A DNA stretch of 64,000 nt from Phytopythium helicoides (Eukaryota; Oomycota; Peronosporomycetes; Pythiales; Pythiaceae). The notes beneath the pieces were generated by a model, which saw only the letters and a list, made by a program, of their open reading frames with translations, had not been told where the DNA came from and did not search any database. Location of the stretch: NCBI GenBank assembly GCA_024867545.1, contig JANFNE010000019.1, positions 434,001-498,000 on the forward strand, given 5' to 3'. Below are positions 21,601-34,095 of the stretch, in pieces; positions within the stretch are counted from its first letter, which is position 1, and every line of letters starts with the position of its first letter. Both the position numbers and the translations under genes were made by a program.

Positions 21601-21871
21601 ACACGTGGCGCCACTTGAGCGCGCCCGTCTTGGCGTCCAGCCGCGCCAGCGCGCGCGAGCGGTCGTCCGAGGCCACGTAGAGCGCGCGCGCCGTGCCGCG
21701 CGTGGCCGTCGCCTGGCCGCGCGTCACGGAGCCGCCGACCGCCACGGCGCGCACGCGCCCCACGTTCTCGACGCTCCAGTCGAACTCGCCCACTTGGTCC
21801 TCGTAGATGGCGCGGGCCGCGCCCAGGCACAGCGCGGCGGCCGCCAGTAGCCGCGTCAGCGCGCTCAGCAT
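18603..21871 (-). CDS. EMC1: ER membrane protein complex subunit 1 (EMC1), with a single-base frame break
   Basis: EMC1 is the large lumenal beta-propeller subunit of the ER membrane protein complex, which inserts membrane proteins. Exons inferred: about 21591-21871 (signal peptide MLSALTRLLAAAALCLGAARA, then YEDQVGEFDW), 21469-21523, 21400 down to 19473 (large), 19193-19398, 18984-19126 and 18603-18915. The C-terminus is diagnostic: QFVLVGMENGQIFKLGRNF, STTLVFAHGLDLFYVR, one transmembrane helix (MLILLCIGFLVATFV) and the family ending TKRLAQRKALREAW. The frame changes by one base near 21182-21184, in a GGG run; conservation is good on both sides and no intron fits, so an assembly error is likely. 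The exon 1/2 junction is also one base out of phase with its best donor. It is head to head with the silencing gene. Confidence 0.85.
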
Positions 21872-22208
21872 CGTCTCGCCCTTCTCCCCGCGCGTTGCCC
21901 TTTGGATCGAGGGGGGGAGGTCACCCTTGCTGCAACGCAAGCTGCTGCCGCAACATCTCGGGAGGGAGCGCGTTTCATTGGGTGATATACACTTCTGCCT
22001 GGACCAATGGGGAGGGATGACACCCTTATCTGGCAACGGATCTCACTGCAGTTGCGGAATGAGGGGCGCTTCAACTCAGGAATCAGACCGATCCCGCCAG
22101 TACCGTCGACCTGGGGGCGACGAGAAAGGCAAGGGAAGCGGCTCACTTGGCTTCTTGCCTCCCGCCCGCGCACCCGCCTCGAGCCTCCCTGCCTTCTCCT
22201 CCCCCGCC
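21872..22208. promoter_or_regulatory. Shared promoter region of EMC1 and the silencing gene
   Basis: The 337 bases lie between two divergent start codons. A G-run (GGGGGGGAGG, about 21911) is visible. No open frame with domain content is present. Confidence 0.4.
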
Positions 22209-25200
22209 ATGGCGACTGCCCGACGTGGAGGCGGCCGCGCAGCCCGCGTGGGGCGTGCACTGCGACAAGTGCCAGGCGCTGGTGGCGCGCCACGAGCACG
22301 TGGTTTTCCTGCGCGAGAGCGAGCGCGTCGTCTACCTGGTGCTGCGCGCGGCGTTGCTGGACGACGAGCAGGCCCGCGCGCCATCTGGAGAGGAGCGCGA
22401 GGCGTGGAGGGTGCGCGTGGGCGACGGCGACGTGTGGATCACCAAGAAGCGCACCACGAACGCAGGCAAGCGCACGAACTTCCCGTTCGAGCTCTACTGC
22501 GCGGGTTGTGATGGCGGCCTGGGATCGCAAGGCATGGTGGGCGATCTGACGGAGTTCGTGATGGCGCTCAGCGCCAAGAAGTGCGCGTACAAAATCGACG
22601 AGGCCGTCCCTCAGCCGCTGGCACTCGCGTTGGTTGGAGCGAGGAAGCGCAAGTGGCCGGTGACGTTAGAGCACCTCAAAGAATTGAAGCTTCCGGTCAA
22701 CGAATGCACGGTCCCGGAGTATCTGGAAGGTGATACCGAAAACCCTTCGCTGTCGAGGTCGGTGTCGGAGCCACGGGTGGTCGAGCCGTTGGTGTTCCCT
22801 ACCGAGGCTTCCATCCGGAGTGGATTTATCCCGGCGGCAAAAATGACAACTCTACGGCAGTATCAAATCGAGCTTACGCTATCCGCTCTGCTCCACAACA
22901 CGATTGTGTATCTCCCTACAGGTTGGTCTTCAGTCTATTGTACACCTTTCGATATGTCTGCAGAGCTTTAATCGTTTGATTCTTGTAGGCTGCGGGAAAA
23001 CTCTGATTGCGATTAAAGTTCTCGAGGAGATGAAAAGGCTGAATCCTGGACGTCGAGTCGTACTCTTTGTACCAACAGGCCCGCTTGTAACTCAGCAAGC
23101 AGGGTATATTCGTCGCGAGTCAAGCTTGACCGTTTTGGAGCTCTCTGGGCAGCATTCAACGGCTACAGCGACCGCTGCGCACCCTTTGAAGGAAGACCTA
23201 GATGCATTGGTCGTGACGCCTCAGTACTTCATCAATATGCTATTCAACAACCGAACAGCAATCACAGACTACAGCGCGATGGTTTTCGACGAGGCCCATC
23301 ACGCGACTGGAAAACATCCCTACCGCGAGATCCTGCAAAAATTAGCAGCAATTGAGACAAGCGTTCGACCACGAGTTGTGGGTCTAACTGCATCCCCTTT
23401 TGGAGAGTCTGCGAGGGACGTTGCGGGTCAAGCAGCACTGAGCAAACTCACCGAGTCTTTCAATGCGGTGTTGGACGCTCCAACGATATTTGTGAACGAG
23501 CTCGCGGAAAGCTCAATTCCAAAGGAGGCCAAGTGGGTACTCGTCGAAGAAACTGAACATGAAACCACGCTAAGACGCGCTCTCCGGAGGTACATTGACT
23601 CGTTCTTCTCAGACATTTCGAATCTGTCTGGTAGACAAGTCGTTCTGTTCGGAATGAAGTATGACCAAGACGACATGGAGCTGTCACAATTCCTGGCAAA
23701 GTTACGAGTTTCTCAGGGAACTGCTCGTCAAGCCAGAGCACCACCGGCATCTCAGGCGAGCGAGGGTGTCAACAATGACCTACAGACAAGAACGGTAGAG
23801 GAGAGTGATCTTGAGATCATCCTTGCTCACATCCGAAAAATCGCGTCTTCATTTTATGACCTGAGCATGAACGGGCCGTCGAGAGTTGTAAAATCTCTCA
23901 GCCTCCTGTTCGAAAAGATGGCTGCCACTAACTCTTCGAGTCTTCGCGAGCAAAGAACGTTTGGGCTCGTGAAGTCAAAATATGCCGAAATGCTTCAACC
24001 AATGCTGGAAGCATTTCCTCATGAAGCGTTTGTCGACGCGGACATCTCAACCCGAGTCGAGCTTATCGCACAGACAATTCGCGACACAAATTTCACGCAC
24101 GACTCTCGTGCTATTGTGTTTGTGCGACGTCGACGCACTGCAATCGCTCTTGCAAAGGCTATGGAGTCGATCGAGGAGCTCAAAGAACTCAATCCCACAA
24201 AATTTGTTGGTCATAGCTCGTTCGAGGGTATGAGCTGGGAAGACGAGCAAAAGCCAACGCTGGACAAGTTTCGACAAGGTCGCATCCGCCTTCTTGTCGC
24301 CACAAACGTGCTTGAGGAAGGCTTGGATGTACCCGAGTGTTCGCTCGTAATTCAATTCGACGGGATCATTGGAGTTACAAGTCTCATTCAAAGCCGTGGC
24401 CGTGCACGACAAAGACACAGCGATTTTGTAATTTTTTGCCCGAAAGGAGGTCAAGAACGATGTGAACAGCTGGTTGAAAGAGAGAAGAGGCTCATCCTAG
24501 CAGCTCGGCTTATGGCGGAATCGCTGCCTACCAAGAAAGTTGTAGAGCGTTTGATCAACGAGACAGGCGTGCTTGAAGAGCCAGAAGCTGAGCAACAGCA
24601 CTTTGGAGGAGTTCGGCACACCGAATCAAGCTCCCAGCTAACCATGATCGATAGCGCAGTGAGCTATAATGTGGTGGTCGGCGGATTTCCAATTCGTCGG
24701 AAAAGCAAGAAGGGCAAAGCGGAGGATGATTTGACCCAATGTTTGAAGCGAGTGAATGAGTTGGCCCGTGTCATCACCTTGGACAATGCTGTTGGCCTGT
24801 GTTCCTTCGAGGCGGTACGAGACAAAGACATCTTCGATTCATACAACTTATTGTGCGAAAATCTAGACTTTGTGAGAGATGACAATCCGTTCTGGATGCG
24901 GTTCGAGAGCATGGACAAGTATGATGGATTCAGCGACCCGACTGAAGAGTCGATTATTACAGATGTTACGGTTCGCCGTGGTATGTTCACACCTCGAGGT
25001 GAGTTCTTGGAGCTCTCATCGGAAATATCCTTACCTGGCGTCCTAGAGCTCGGTGCAAGGAGCTTGTCCATCGATTTTCGGGAGACCCACCAGTCCATCG
25101 AGTTTGATCTACGCGGCTTAAGCGACTTCATCGTGCGATTTAGTTGGGCACAAAAGTCTACTGTCGACATCTACTTGTCGTGCACGCTTCCTCCACTCTT

Positions 25201-28200
25201 TTTCAGCAACGAAGAGCGCGAATGTCACAACTTCCAGTTTCGATCTCTCCAATACGTAATTCGAGTTCCAAAGTTGCCGCTAAACCTCAAGAGTTTGTGG
25301 CGACTACGAGAACATTTCGCGAAATATGGAGTAGAAGTTCGTGATACGTGGATATTGGAAGCTAAGTCCCTTGCTGCTGATCCTGTACAGGCTCCGTATG
25401 AACGTCTTCTGGAGCCACATGTTGCTTACGGACTTCAGTGTTTCCTTTCAAGCCACAGCTACTTCTTGGATGGAGTACTTCCACCCGAGTTTTTCGACAT
25501 TCTCGACGGCTTGAGCCCTAACATCCAAGCAGATGCTCTTCTTGAGTTCCGACCGAAGCCGGACCAAGGCAGTATTGTTGAGCAGTTTGCAGAGATTTGT
25601 CGAGAAAGAAGAGCCAATGATGGAAGCAGCCGCAGCTAGCTCTTACCTGAACAAGCAAGCAACTGTGTATAAGGTTATCGTGACTCCAACACGATTTGTC
25701 TTTTGTCCACCCGAACCTGCCCCAAGCAATCGGGTATTTCGTAAATGGGGAGCGAGCAACTTTATGTATGTTTACTTTCGCGACGAAAATATGGAGCGCT
25801 TGGACTACACTGAAAGCAATCTACTTGAACGCATTCGAAGCGTCATGCTGAGTGGCATTACGATCAACAACGCGAAAGGAGATCGACAAGGGCGCTCTCG
25901 CGGACTGAAATTCTGCTTCTTGGGTTGTTCACTCAGCCAAGTGAGAAATTCCAGCGCAGTGTTTACGCTGCTTGATCCGCACAAAATTCGAGAGTGGGTA
26001 GGTGACTTTTCCGAAATCCAGACACCCGCAAAATATCTAAAGCGACTCGGGCAAGCGTTTTCAGCGACACGTGAGTCTTTTGAACTGGATCAGTATGTTC
26101 TTGATAATCCAATCGAGGACATTGCAAACAAGACTACGTCTTCACAGACGGTTGCGGCCAAATATCTAAGAAAGGTGCCGAGGCAATTGTTTCGGCTCTA
26201 CACTTATCATTTGTTCCCTCGGCATTTCAGATTCGAGTTGGTGGAGCAAAAGGAGTCGTCGTTGTGTCTGATAACATAAAGAGCGATGATTTGGGACGTA
26301 GTGTCGTGCTTCGGAAGAGCATGTCGAAATTCACATCAAGCCACAGAACGCTGGAGATTGTTGCGTGCTCCGTGCGGTCGGATGCGTACTTGACACGACA
26401 AAGCATTCAGATCTTGAGCGACTTGGGGATTGAGGAAAGCGTTTTCATGGAGATGCAGGAGCAGTATCTCGACGAGTTGCGATCTTTGTTGGCGTCTGAC
26501 GACGACGCGTACTTCCAGTTGAAGGGCACGCTTACCTCCAACTACGATATGGTGGGTTGAGTTACTGGTTCGTGAACTTGGTGTCAAAATTTTGCTGGAC
26601 GAGTTTTTGTCTTCGATGGTGCGCACAATCTATAACTATCGGATGACAAATACGTTGCTTCGTGCGCGCATTCCAATCGCAAAGGGTCGGACTATGATGG
26701 GCGTCGCTGACTTCACGGGTACTCTAGAATATGGCGAAGTTTTTGTACAGTACTCGGAACTGGATGAGGCGAGTAAAGTTGAAAACCGCGTCATCCTGGA
26801 GGACATCGACGTTGTTGTACATCGAAGTCCCTGTCACCACCCCGGTGATGTGCGCGTTCTGAGGTGCAGATCCGATGTTCCAGATGCACTCAAACAGCTG
26901 TGTGATTGCATTGTCTTTCCTTGCAAAGGACCGCGACCGCATCCCGACGAATGCACTGGTGGCGACCTTGACGGCGATGTATTCGTGGTAATCTGGGACC
27001 AGCGACTGATTCCATCGAGGGCCAGTATTCAAGAGCCGATGCAGTTTGATGCAGACCCGCCTGGTGATGGAGACCTGTATGAATCAACGAGCGATGATTG
27101 CCTCATTGCTTTTTACATCAATTCTATCCGAGAGGATATCTTGGGTGTGGCCTCGAATGCTCACTTGGCGCTTTGTGATAAATCGGAAGCTGGCAGTTTC
27201 GATGAAGATGCAAAGCAGCTCGCTCGGATATGCAGTAAACAGGTTGACAGTCTTCGTGCTCAAGCCGACTTGGAGATCGTTCGTAGGTTGGCGCCAAAAG
27301 AGTACCCAGACTTTATGCAAAGTCGGGACAAGCCCTCGTATCCGTCAACTGGCGTGCTCGGGAAGCTCTATCGTCGCTGTACGACTTTGATGGGAACTTC
27401 AGCGTCGGAGAATGCGCGGCGCCAACTGAAGTCGGACATTTTCTTGCACATGGACGAAGAGTACCTTGTGAAGGGCTATGAGCAGTATCTTCCCGGGGCG
27501 AATGTGCTGTATAGCCAATACAAGTTGCGGCTGGCATCGTTGCTCAATATGTCAGGTGCGTCTACTGAGGCAGAGGTTCTAACTGGGATGATCGTGGAAC
27601 CGCCAAGCATCTACAAAGCGAACTACTTTCGATTTGGGGAGCAGTGCAAGGATGCATTTTTTGCACTTCAAGACGAATTCTACGCATATTTCCTAGACAG
27701 TTATGGTCCGCTGGCGTCCGAGGAACAGCAAAAGGTTGCCGCAGCCTGGTACTATGTTGCGTATAATGACAGTGATGCGACAAGTGACGCGAATGATGGC
27801 GGGTTTGGAAATACGAGTGGAAGTCGCGGCCGCTTTCTCAGTTTCCCGTTCATCTTGATCAGGTATCTGATACAAAACAAGACCAGCAACATCGGCGATC
27901 CGGAGAAAAGGATATGGAAGCCTGTTAAACGCTCAAACTTTGCAGTGACAGCGCCTAAACTGCAACTATCCTTGCTAGCGGACATGATGAACAACACCGA
28001 GAATCTCCTGTCAGGGCTTTTCGACCGACTTCTGGCGGTCGGCAGTTTGCGTTCTGCAATGCCACCCCAATTCGGGAACAAGGACCTGGATTTAATTCTA
28101 TTTGGATCGTCAGCCTTGCTCACTTTTGAAGCCGAATCTGATCTTGATGTGATGGTGCAGTATCGCGGCCGGAACGGAAAAGGCGGAACGCTTGCCGTAA

Positions 28201-30593
28201 TTGCTGATCACTTGATCAATGAGGCGAATGCGTCACAAGCGAGGCACGACGTGGACCTGAAGGACGATATCCGGGTTCCACTGCTGACATTTTCTTTTGA
28301 GAAATGGTCGATTGATGTGGTGCATCTCTCCTATGGGCCACTCAAGACGCAATTGTTCCGGGCATACATTGCAAAGTATTCGTTTTTCTGGCCATGTATT
28401 TACTTTCTTGTTCGATGGGGAAAATGCGTCGGACTCGTCCGTCGTCGGTCAGGTGGTGGCGACAACTTGTTTTATGGCGTCGGTATGATGTGGTTTTTTC
28501 TGGGCTTTTGCACCCATCATGGATTTGTTGAGCCAATTCATTTGGGTGAAATCACGCTGCAACAAATTATAGCCAACTACTCAGTTGATTCTGAAATGAC
28601 ATTCTGGACATCCTTGCTTACGGGCATCCCGACAGGAGAAACTCCCGGCGAAAATTCAAGTGTATCTATAGTTGCTGCGGATGTTCTCCTCAAGTTCATG
28701 TCATACTTTGGCAGCCTCTCGACACCCAAGAAAGCGTACGCGTTTTCCGACCCGTACGATGTTGAGAACGATACGGAGCTAGACGACAAAGGTATTGATC
28801 GGCTCCGCTCAGAGTGTTATCGCGCTTTTCACCAGCTAGTGGTCACGGATGGCGACATCCAAGCGTTACTGACTCATCGTGAAGACCAGCGAAGTGTAGT
28901 GACTCTAAGTCGAGCACTAAGCAGACGATTGCATGAAGCGAGGGATTTCTTTGCCCGCAAGATTCTTGTGGACTCCAAGGCTGAGAGCAGCGCCAAGCTC
29001 GAAATTCAGTATCATCCGAATGCTCTACGCTCCGACCTTTATGTAGCTGTCATTTCGGGGGACGGTCGTGCCGTGCATCGCGTTGAAGAGCGTATTCGAC
29101 AGTTCGAGCAAGAGCTTGGGATGCCTGTCATGCGTGGCTCCAAGAGTGACGCTCATCGAGAGGGATCGGGCCTGTTGCTGTTTGAAGGCGCTCAATCGCA
29201 ACACGATACGATCGGTTTTCAAGATTACTTTGGCCAACACCATCTCGAGCATAATAACATGCGGCTGCACCAAGCACACTTGATTTGCTTCATGAATGGT
29301 CAGTCCTGGTACGAGCCCGCATCGTTAGCATTTAGCGCAAAGTTCGTAGAGCAGATGGTGAAGCTCTCTCGCTACGAGCACCTCAACCCAAGCACATCGA
29401 CCGCCAAGGCATTTATTCGGTTTGGCCATCATTATCTAATTCATCTGCCTCGATCGTTCGATGAAGAGACAATCGTGTTTGCATCCATCAAAAAGCTTGA
29501 GGACGAGTTTGAGCGTGGTCGCACGGCGCGTGAGTTGTTCGAATCAGTTATGGTTGCAAAGCGAAAAGAGCGCGATAATGATCAAGTACAAGACGAGGTT
29601 AGCAAAGATGGAGTGGGTGACGGTAGCAGTGGCTGGGGAGAAAGCTTTGGTGAGGGCGATGGTGGCTGGGAAGACGCTGGTCCTCAGGTCGATGGCCGTT
29701 ATGAGGATTACGATGCATCAAAGTTTCAGGAAGGTGATATGGGCAATGAGGATTCAAGGAAAGCACCACCCATGCGTCGGAGGCGTCGCCGGGTCGCACC
29801 GGAGCTTGACCTCCGAAAAGCTGCCGCCATTGTGCAGGCCGACAAGGGTGCGACACACTCTTTCTTCACCATGGTCGATCCCGTGAACGAACAATGGACT
29901 CGCGTCTATGCGATCGAAGATCTCGGCATGAAGCTTGTACGCTCATGCGAAAATTATCAGACAGCAATTATCCACGAAGGTTTCGACTTTAATGTGAGAC
30001 TTACAGACGATCTGCAGCTTGTGAAAGTCACAACGCGACCTTCGCGCTGGTTTAATGCAACCGTCAAGATGCATCAGGAGCTGGACGAGGACACTGGCAC
30101 TATGGACGTGACTCCCGACATGCGATTCTACGTGACACTGGCGGAAGAAGTACCGGAATCGCATGAGCTTATGAAGAAATTATCGCAGTGCTGTAGCAAG
30201 GCTCCTGATGGTCGGGGAATTATCGATTTCACGGATCCAAATACTCGAAATAATATGCGTATCACGAAGTACATGAAGCAGGCTGGATTCGAGCCTTCTT
30301 CGATCCCAACAATCCGCCACATTCACAGCGAGACGTTCCGGCGCGTTGACGATGACGACACAGGGATGCAGTTTACAGTCATGCAGGTGCGAGAATTTGG
30401 CGTGCCCGACCGCGACGCGAGCGCGGGGTACATGTCGGTTCGCGAGCACTCAGAGGTTGAGTTCGTGATGCCTCCGCTGACGCCGGAGCGCCGACTAAGC
30501 CCCGATTTTGCTCGCGAGTTCTTGGGTACGGGTCTGCGATTTGTCGAGTTCCTTCGCGCGCGCCAGGCCACCTTCACCCGTGGAGAGTTGTAA
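22209..30593 (+). CDS. Dicer/RIG-I-type helicase - RNA-dependent RNA polymerase - Cid12-like nucleotidyltransferase fusion
   Basis: About 2,770 residues in two exons (intron 22922-22988). Order: a CxxC/CxxC zinc-like module (CDKC, CAGC); a superfamily 2 helicase of the Dicer/RIG-I class with PTGCGKT (22989), DEAH in VFDEAHHATG (23288), GLTASPFG, ATNVLEEGLDVPE and QSRGRARQ; an RdRP with VFTDGCG, PSAFQIRVGGAKGV and the catalytic GGDLDGD (26958-26978); a pol-beta-like nucleotidyltransferase with FGSSALLTFEAESDLDV (Asp codons 28140 and 28146) and a third Asp in WSIDVV (28314); a Trp/Gly patch (29622-29684); an Arg run; and a C-terminal domain of unknown type. It should convert RNA to dsRNA for small-RNA silencing. 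Single-base frame breaks occur near 22219, 25604, 26130 and 26554; RdRP catalytic core and nucleotidyltransferase share one intact frame from about 26560 to the stop. Helicase-RdRP fusion is known in oomycetes; I do not know the third part to be. Confidence 0.85.
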
Positions 30594-30630
30594 ATTTATA
30601 TTTGTCGAGTGGAATACAGCCAGCGATTTG

Positions 30631-32157
30631 ATGAATAAATCCGAACTTTCAACTGGCGGTTGGTCCAAGACAACACGTGCAGCTGGTCCGACGTCAGGCG
30701 GTGCTAGGTCTAAAAGGAAGAAACGCAGTGCAGAACCACGCAAGAGTCAGTCAAAGAAGCGACGGGCCGAAGTCGAAGCTCGTGACGCAGCTAACGCCAA
30801 ATCCTCGCTTGTGTGCGTCAAGACGTCGCTCAAGGCGTTTTGCAAGAGCGATGAGGCCATGACTTTGCCGTGGGAGTCCGTGCTGGCGGATATGGACCAG
30901 GCCGTGCTGGAGGCTTACGTCCTCGCCAACATCCACGCCGTGCGGATGTGTCAGCTGGGCGATGCAGTGGAGCCACTCAACTAGGTCTTCTTCTACAGAT
31001 GCCTATCGTGTGTTTGCAACGCCAACTCCACACTCGGGTCTCCTACATTCCAGCAATCAGTCACGCTGTACAACACTTGGCGAGGTGAGGACGCTCAACG
31101 TGCAAGCAACCGGCAGATTACCGCTGGGTGGCAGCAGAACGCAGCCCAAATGATGGCCACTAACACCAAGAACGCGATCGTACGCAACTTCTACCGTCGC
31201 TTTCACCGTCACATCAAGCGGGTCTATGACATGAACGGTGCTGAGGCCTACGTCATGATCAAGAGCATCCTGGACCCTGTCTACAACGGTAACGATACCG
31301 AGGTGCAGGCTTGGCGAGAGCAGATCCCGCGCAACGAGAGCGGCTACTTGTCCGACGAGGCTAACAGATTGCTTCCTCTCACCTACATGATTCTGACCGA
31401 CATTGAAGAGAGGAATCGCTGGTTTCAGCATCGACAGGACATCCCAGAGATCCGCACGTTCAGTCTCCTGCCGACAAAGAATGGGTTCAAGCGCTCGCAC
31501 TTCAAGATGTGCAAGACGGCGCTCCAGAGCCTACTTCTACGTGCTGGTGTTTGTGTGCCTCCTTTAGGTGACGATTGGAATGCTGCCGCAGACGATTGGT
31601 GGCACAGTCTCTTCAATATCGAGAAGTTTGAAACAGCCAACAAGAAGTTCGTAGGAGAGATCGTGACGGACGGAAAGGCTGTCAGCATCGCCATGCGGAA
31701 AACCCATCCGGCGACAGACCGCCCACTTCGGGAAGAAGATTATGATGTCATGTGGGGCCTAGATCCTGGCAGACGAGATCTGTTTGTAGCAACCAACCAG
31801 GACGGCGAGACTATCCACTGCTCTTCTCGTGAGTTCTACGAGGATGCTCGCTACCACAAGAGCAACCAGAAAATAGCTTGCTGGAAGGAGCGGCGTCCCA
31901 ACATTTTGGCGGCCGAGCGTCAGATGCCGTCGAAGAAGACCGCGTCGCTCGAGCTGCTGGAAACGTACACACGATACGTTATTCCACGTATGGAAAACCT
32001 GCTAGGATTTTCACAGACGAAGGGATTCCGCAACCTGCGTTTTGGACGGTACATCTTTGCGCAGAAGAAGCTACATGAACTATGTCGGAGACTGACCCAG
32101 CAAGCAGGCAGGCGAACGGTGGTTGGATTTGGAGATTGGAGCAATACCGATTACTCT
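30631..32157 (+). mobile_element. Fanzor element, copy B (3'-truncated, nonsense codon)
   Basis: Nearly identical to copy A from GGTCCAAGACAAC (about 30661) to GATTACTCT (32157), where similarity stops abruptly. RuvC-I Asp remains (codon 31762-31764), but RuvC-II, the Cys pair, RuvC-III and the conserved right end are missing. An in-frame TAG at 30982-30984 replaces a Gln codon (CAG in A and C). This is the only copy with an ATG ahead of the basic N-terminus in the same frame (30631, MNKSELSTGGWSKTTRA). It starts about 40-70 bases behind the silencing gene's stop, in the same orientation. A dead relic by two independent lesions. Confidence 0.85.
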
Positions 32158-32554
32158 AGCTGTACTTGAATATATTCTCCTTCCAAGTGGAAGCAATGCG
32201 CTTCTGGTGATCCATCCCACCTGTCACGATTTCGGGACGGCGTCGTCCAGTAAACTTTGATCTACTCTATATCGATCTGCTTGTGGAATTTCAACGCGGG
32301 CAATGTTGAAGTTTATGGGACGGCATATGCGTCAATCGTTCCATGATCACGCCATAGCAGTGCCAGCGGTGATGTCAAATTCGGCAAATGGTGACCACAG
32401 ATGGCACCGCCTTTGGTGCAGGCGGCGAGGTGCATCCAGCTAAGTACAATGTAACCGAATAGTCTTTGCACATTGTTGCAAAGTTGATTCTCCCAGCTTG
32501 GGCCCACACTTTCCCTCACTTGCCATTTTTCCTGCACCCGCAAACTGCGCAGAG
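32158..32554. other. Intergenic region after truncated Fanzor copy B
   Basis: No coding signal in about 400 bases. It contains the unknown sequence that replaced the 3' part of the Fanzor copy, plus the presumptive promoter of the transporter. No second transposon recognised at the break. Confidence 0.35.
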
Positions 32555-33980
32555 ATGACGGCCGCCGACCTTGAAGCTCCCGTGACCCCAGGCTACACGA
32601 TTCATGCGTCGCCCAAGGACTTGGATGCCCATGAGGAGAAGCCGCCGCAGTCCTCGCCGTCCATCTGGATCCTGCTGGCTGTGTCGATGCCACGAATGGC
32701 CACCAACATGGCTTGGGCAGCGCAGTGGGCTGCACTCGGGCCGTACCTGCAAACGATGCTGCCCAACTTTGCCGTGCAGTTGACTCAAATTATCGGACCC
32801 GTCTCAGGCATCCTCGTCGGACCCACTGCCGGCGTGTTCAGCGACCGCAGCGGAAACAAGTTCGGGCATCGCCGCCCATTCCTCGTCATCGCTGCCTTCA
32901 TTAGTATCATTTGCTGGATCGCCATGGGTTATACACGCGAAATTGGCGACGCACTTGGAGATGTCGGCTCAGGTCAAGAAGGCGAGGAGACCGACCGCAC
33001 GTGGACCTCGTTTTTCACCGTCGTGTTCTATGCAAGCATGGATGTGACCGTGAACGTGGTGCAAACGCCTTCAATGCTGCTCATCGCCGATTTTGCTGGT
33101 GACCGCCAGACTATGGGCGCGTCACTGGGCCAGGCCTGGTCGATGCTCGGCGCCATTATGGTCGTTGGGTACATTGAATTCTTTGGCCCCGCGTACAACT
33201 CGATGCATTGGTTCATGGCCATGCTTCAATCGTCATGGCGGTCTGCGTCGGCGTCGCCTGCATTGCAGTCACCGAGACGCCTCTCGACAAGTCGCAGATG
33301 CCGAAAGAGTCGGCTTGGCAGAGCATTGTCAATGCGTTCGCCTCCATCTGGCACGGCATCAAGTCGCTGCCGGCCGTGTTCGCTGCGTATGCCTTTGTCT
33401 ACGTCTGCGTGAACTATGGCTACACGGCTTACAATGGCAACAAGGGACAGTTCTTCGGCTTGGAGGTGTACGGTGGCACATCAGAGGGTGCCGACGCCTG
33501 CGGCGACATTTGCACCGACGCCAGGAGGCGTACAGCCTCGGTTTCGGCATCGCCGATGGCCGTGCTGACTTGCTCTTCAATCTTGTGGGCTATGTCTTCT
33601 CGTGGATGATTCCGTTCCTCGTGCGCAAGTTTGGCGCTCGGTGGGTCATCGCCTTCTCGTGCCTCCCGCAAGCTCTGCTCATGGCAATGGCGTGGTAGAG
33701 CAGCGCCACATTCGACGTAGCATCACCCAGAACGGAGTCGTGGCGCTTATCAAGCCAAGGATCGTCCACCTTTTCGGCCACGACCAGGACATTGGCATGT
33801 ACGTCGGTGCGCTCAACTCGGCCAACTGCTTTGGGCAGCTGCTCAACTTCAGCATCGGTGCCGCGCTGGTCGAGACCTCGCTCAGGCTACAAGCTCCCCG
33901 TGTTCCTCGGTGGCGTCATGAGTCTGCTCGGGTTCGTCGCCGCGGCTGCGTTCTTGACTCTCAAGATGAACACCATGTAG
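32555..33980 (+). CDS. Sucrose-transporter-like MFS sugar symporter (GPH/SLC45 type), several frame breaks
   Basis: The first 220 residues are clear: an acidic cytosolic N-terminus, then NMAWAAQWAALGPYLQ, IIGPVSGILVGPTAGVFSD and the family signature DRSGNKFGHRRPF before the third membrane segment. This is typical of plant and fungal sucrose/H+ symporters. The frame then changes near 33220, 33525, 33700-33780 and 33885, yet each segment still reads as transporter sequence in one frame (AAYAFVYVCVNYGYTAYNG; LLFNLVGYVFSWMIPFLV; GMYVGALNSANCFGQLLN; LPVFLGGVMSLLGFVAAAA). About 470 residues and twelve membrane helices are expected. The number of breaks in 0.8 kb is the highest in the window. It could be a young pseudogene, although similar breaks occur in essential genes here. 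Confidence 0.75.
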
Positions 33981-34095
33981 GGCGGTGCGGTCACTTCAAC
34001 ATGGTCAAGCGGTAGTCACTAACTTAGTGACTGAGGTCTATCCTGCGGGAGGTTACGTAATAGATCCGTTCTGTGCACAAGTTGAACCGTTTCTA

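Noticed and set aside
25600..26560. Introns as the cause of frame changes in the silencing gene
   Set aside because: No GT-AG pair of normal length fits the changes; conserved RdRP residues run right up to each break, so single-base indels explain them better.
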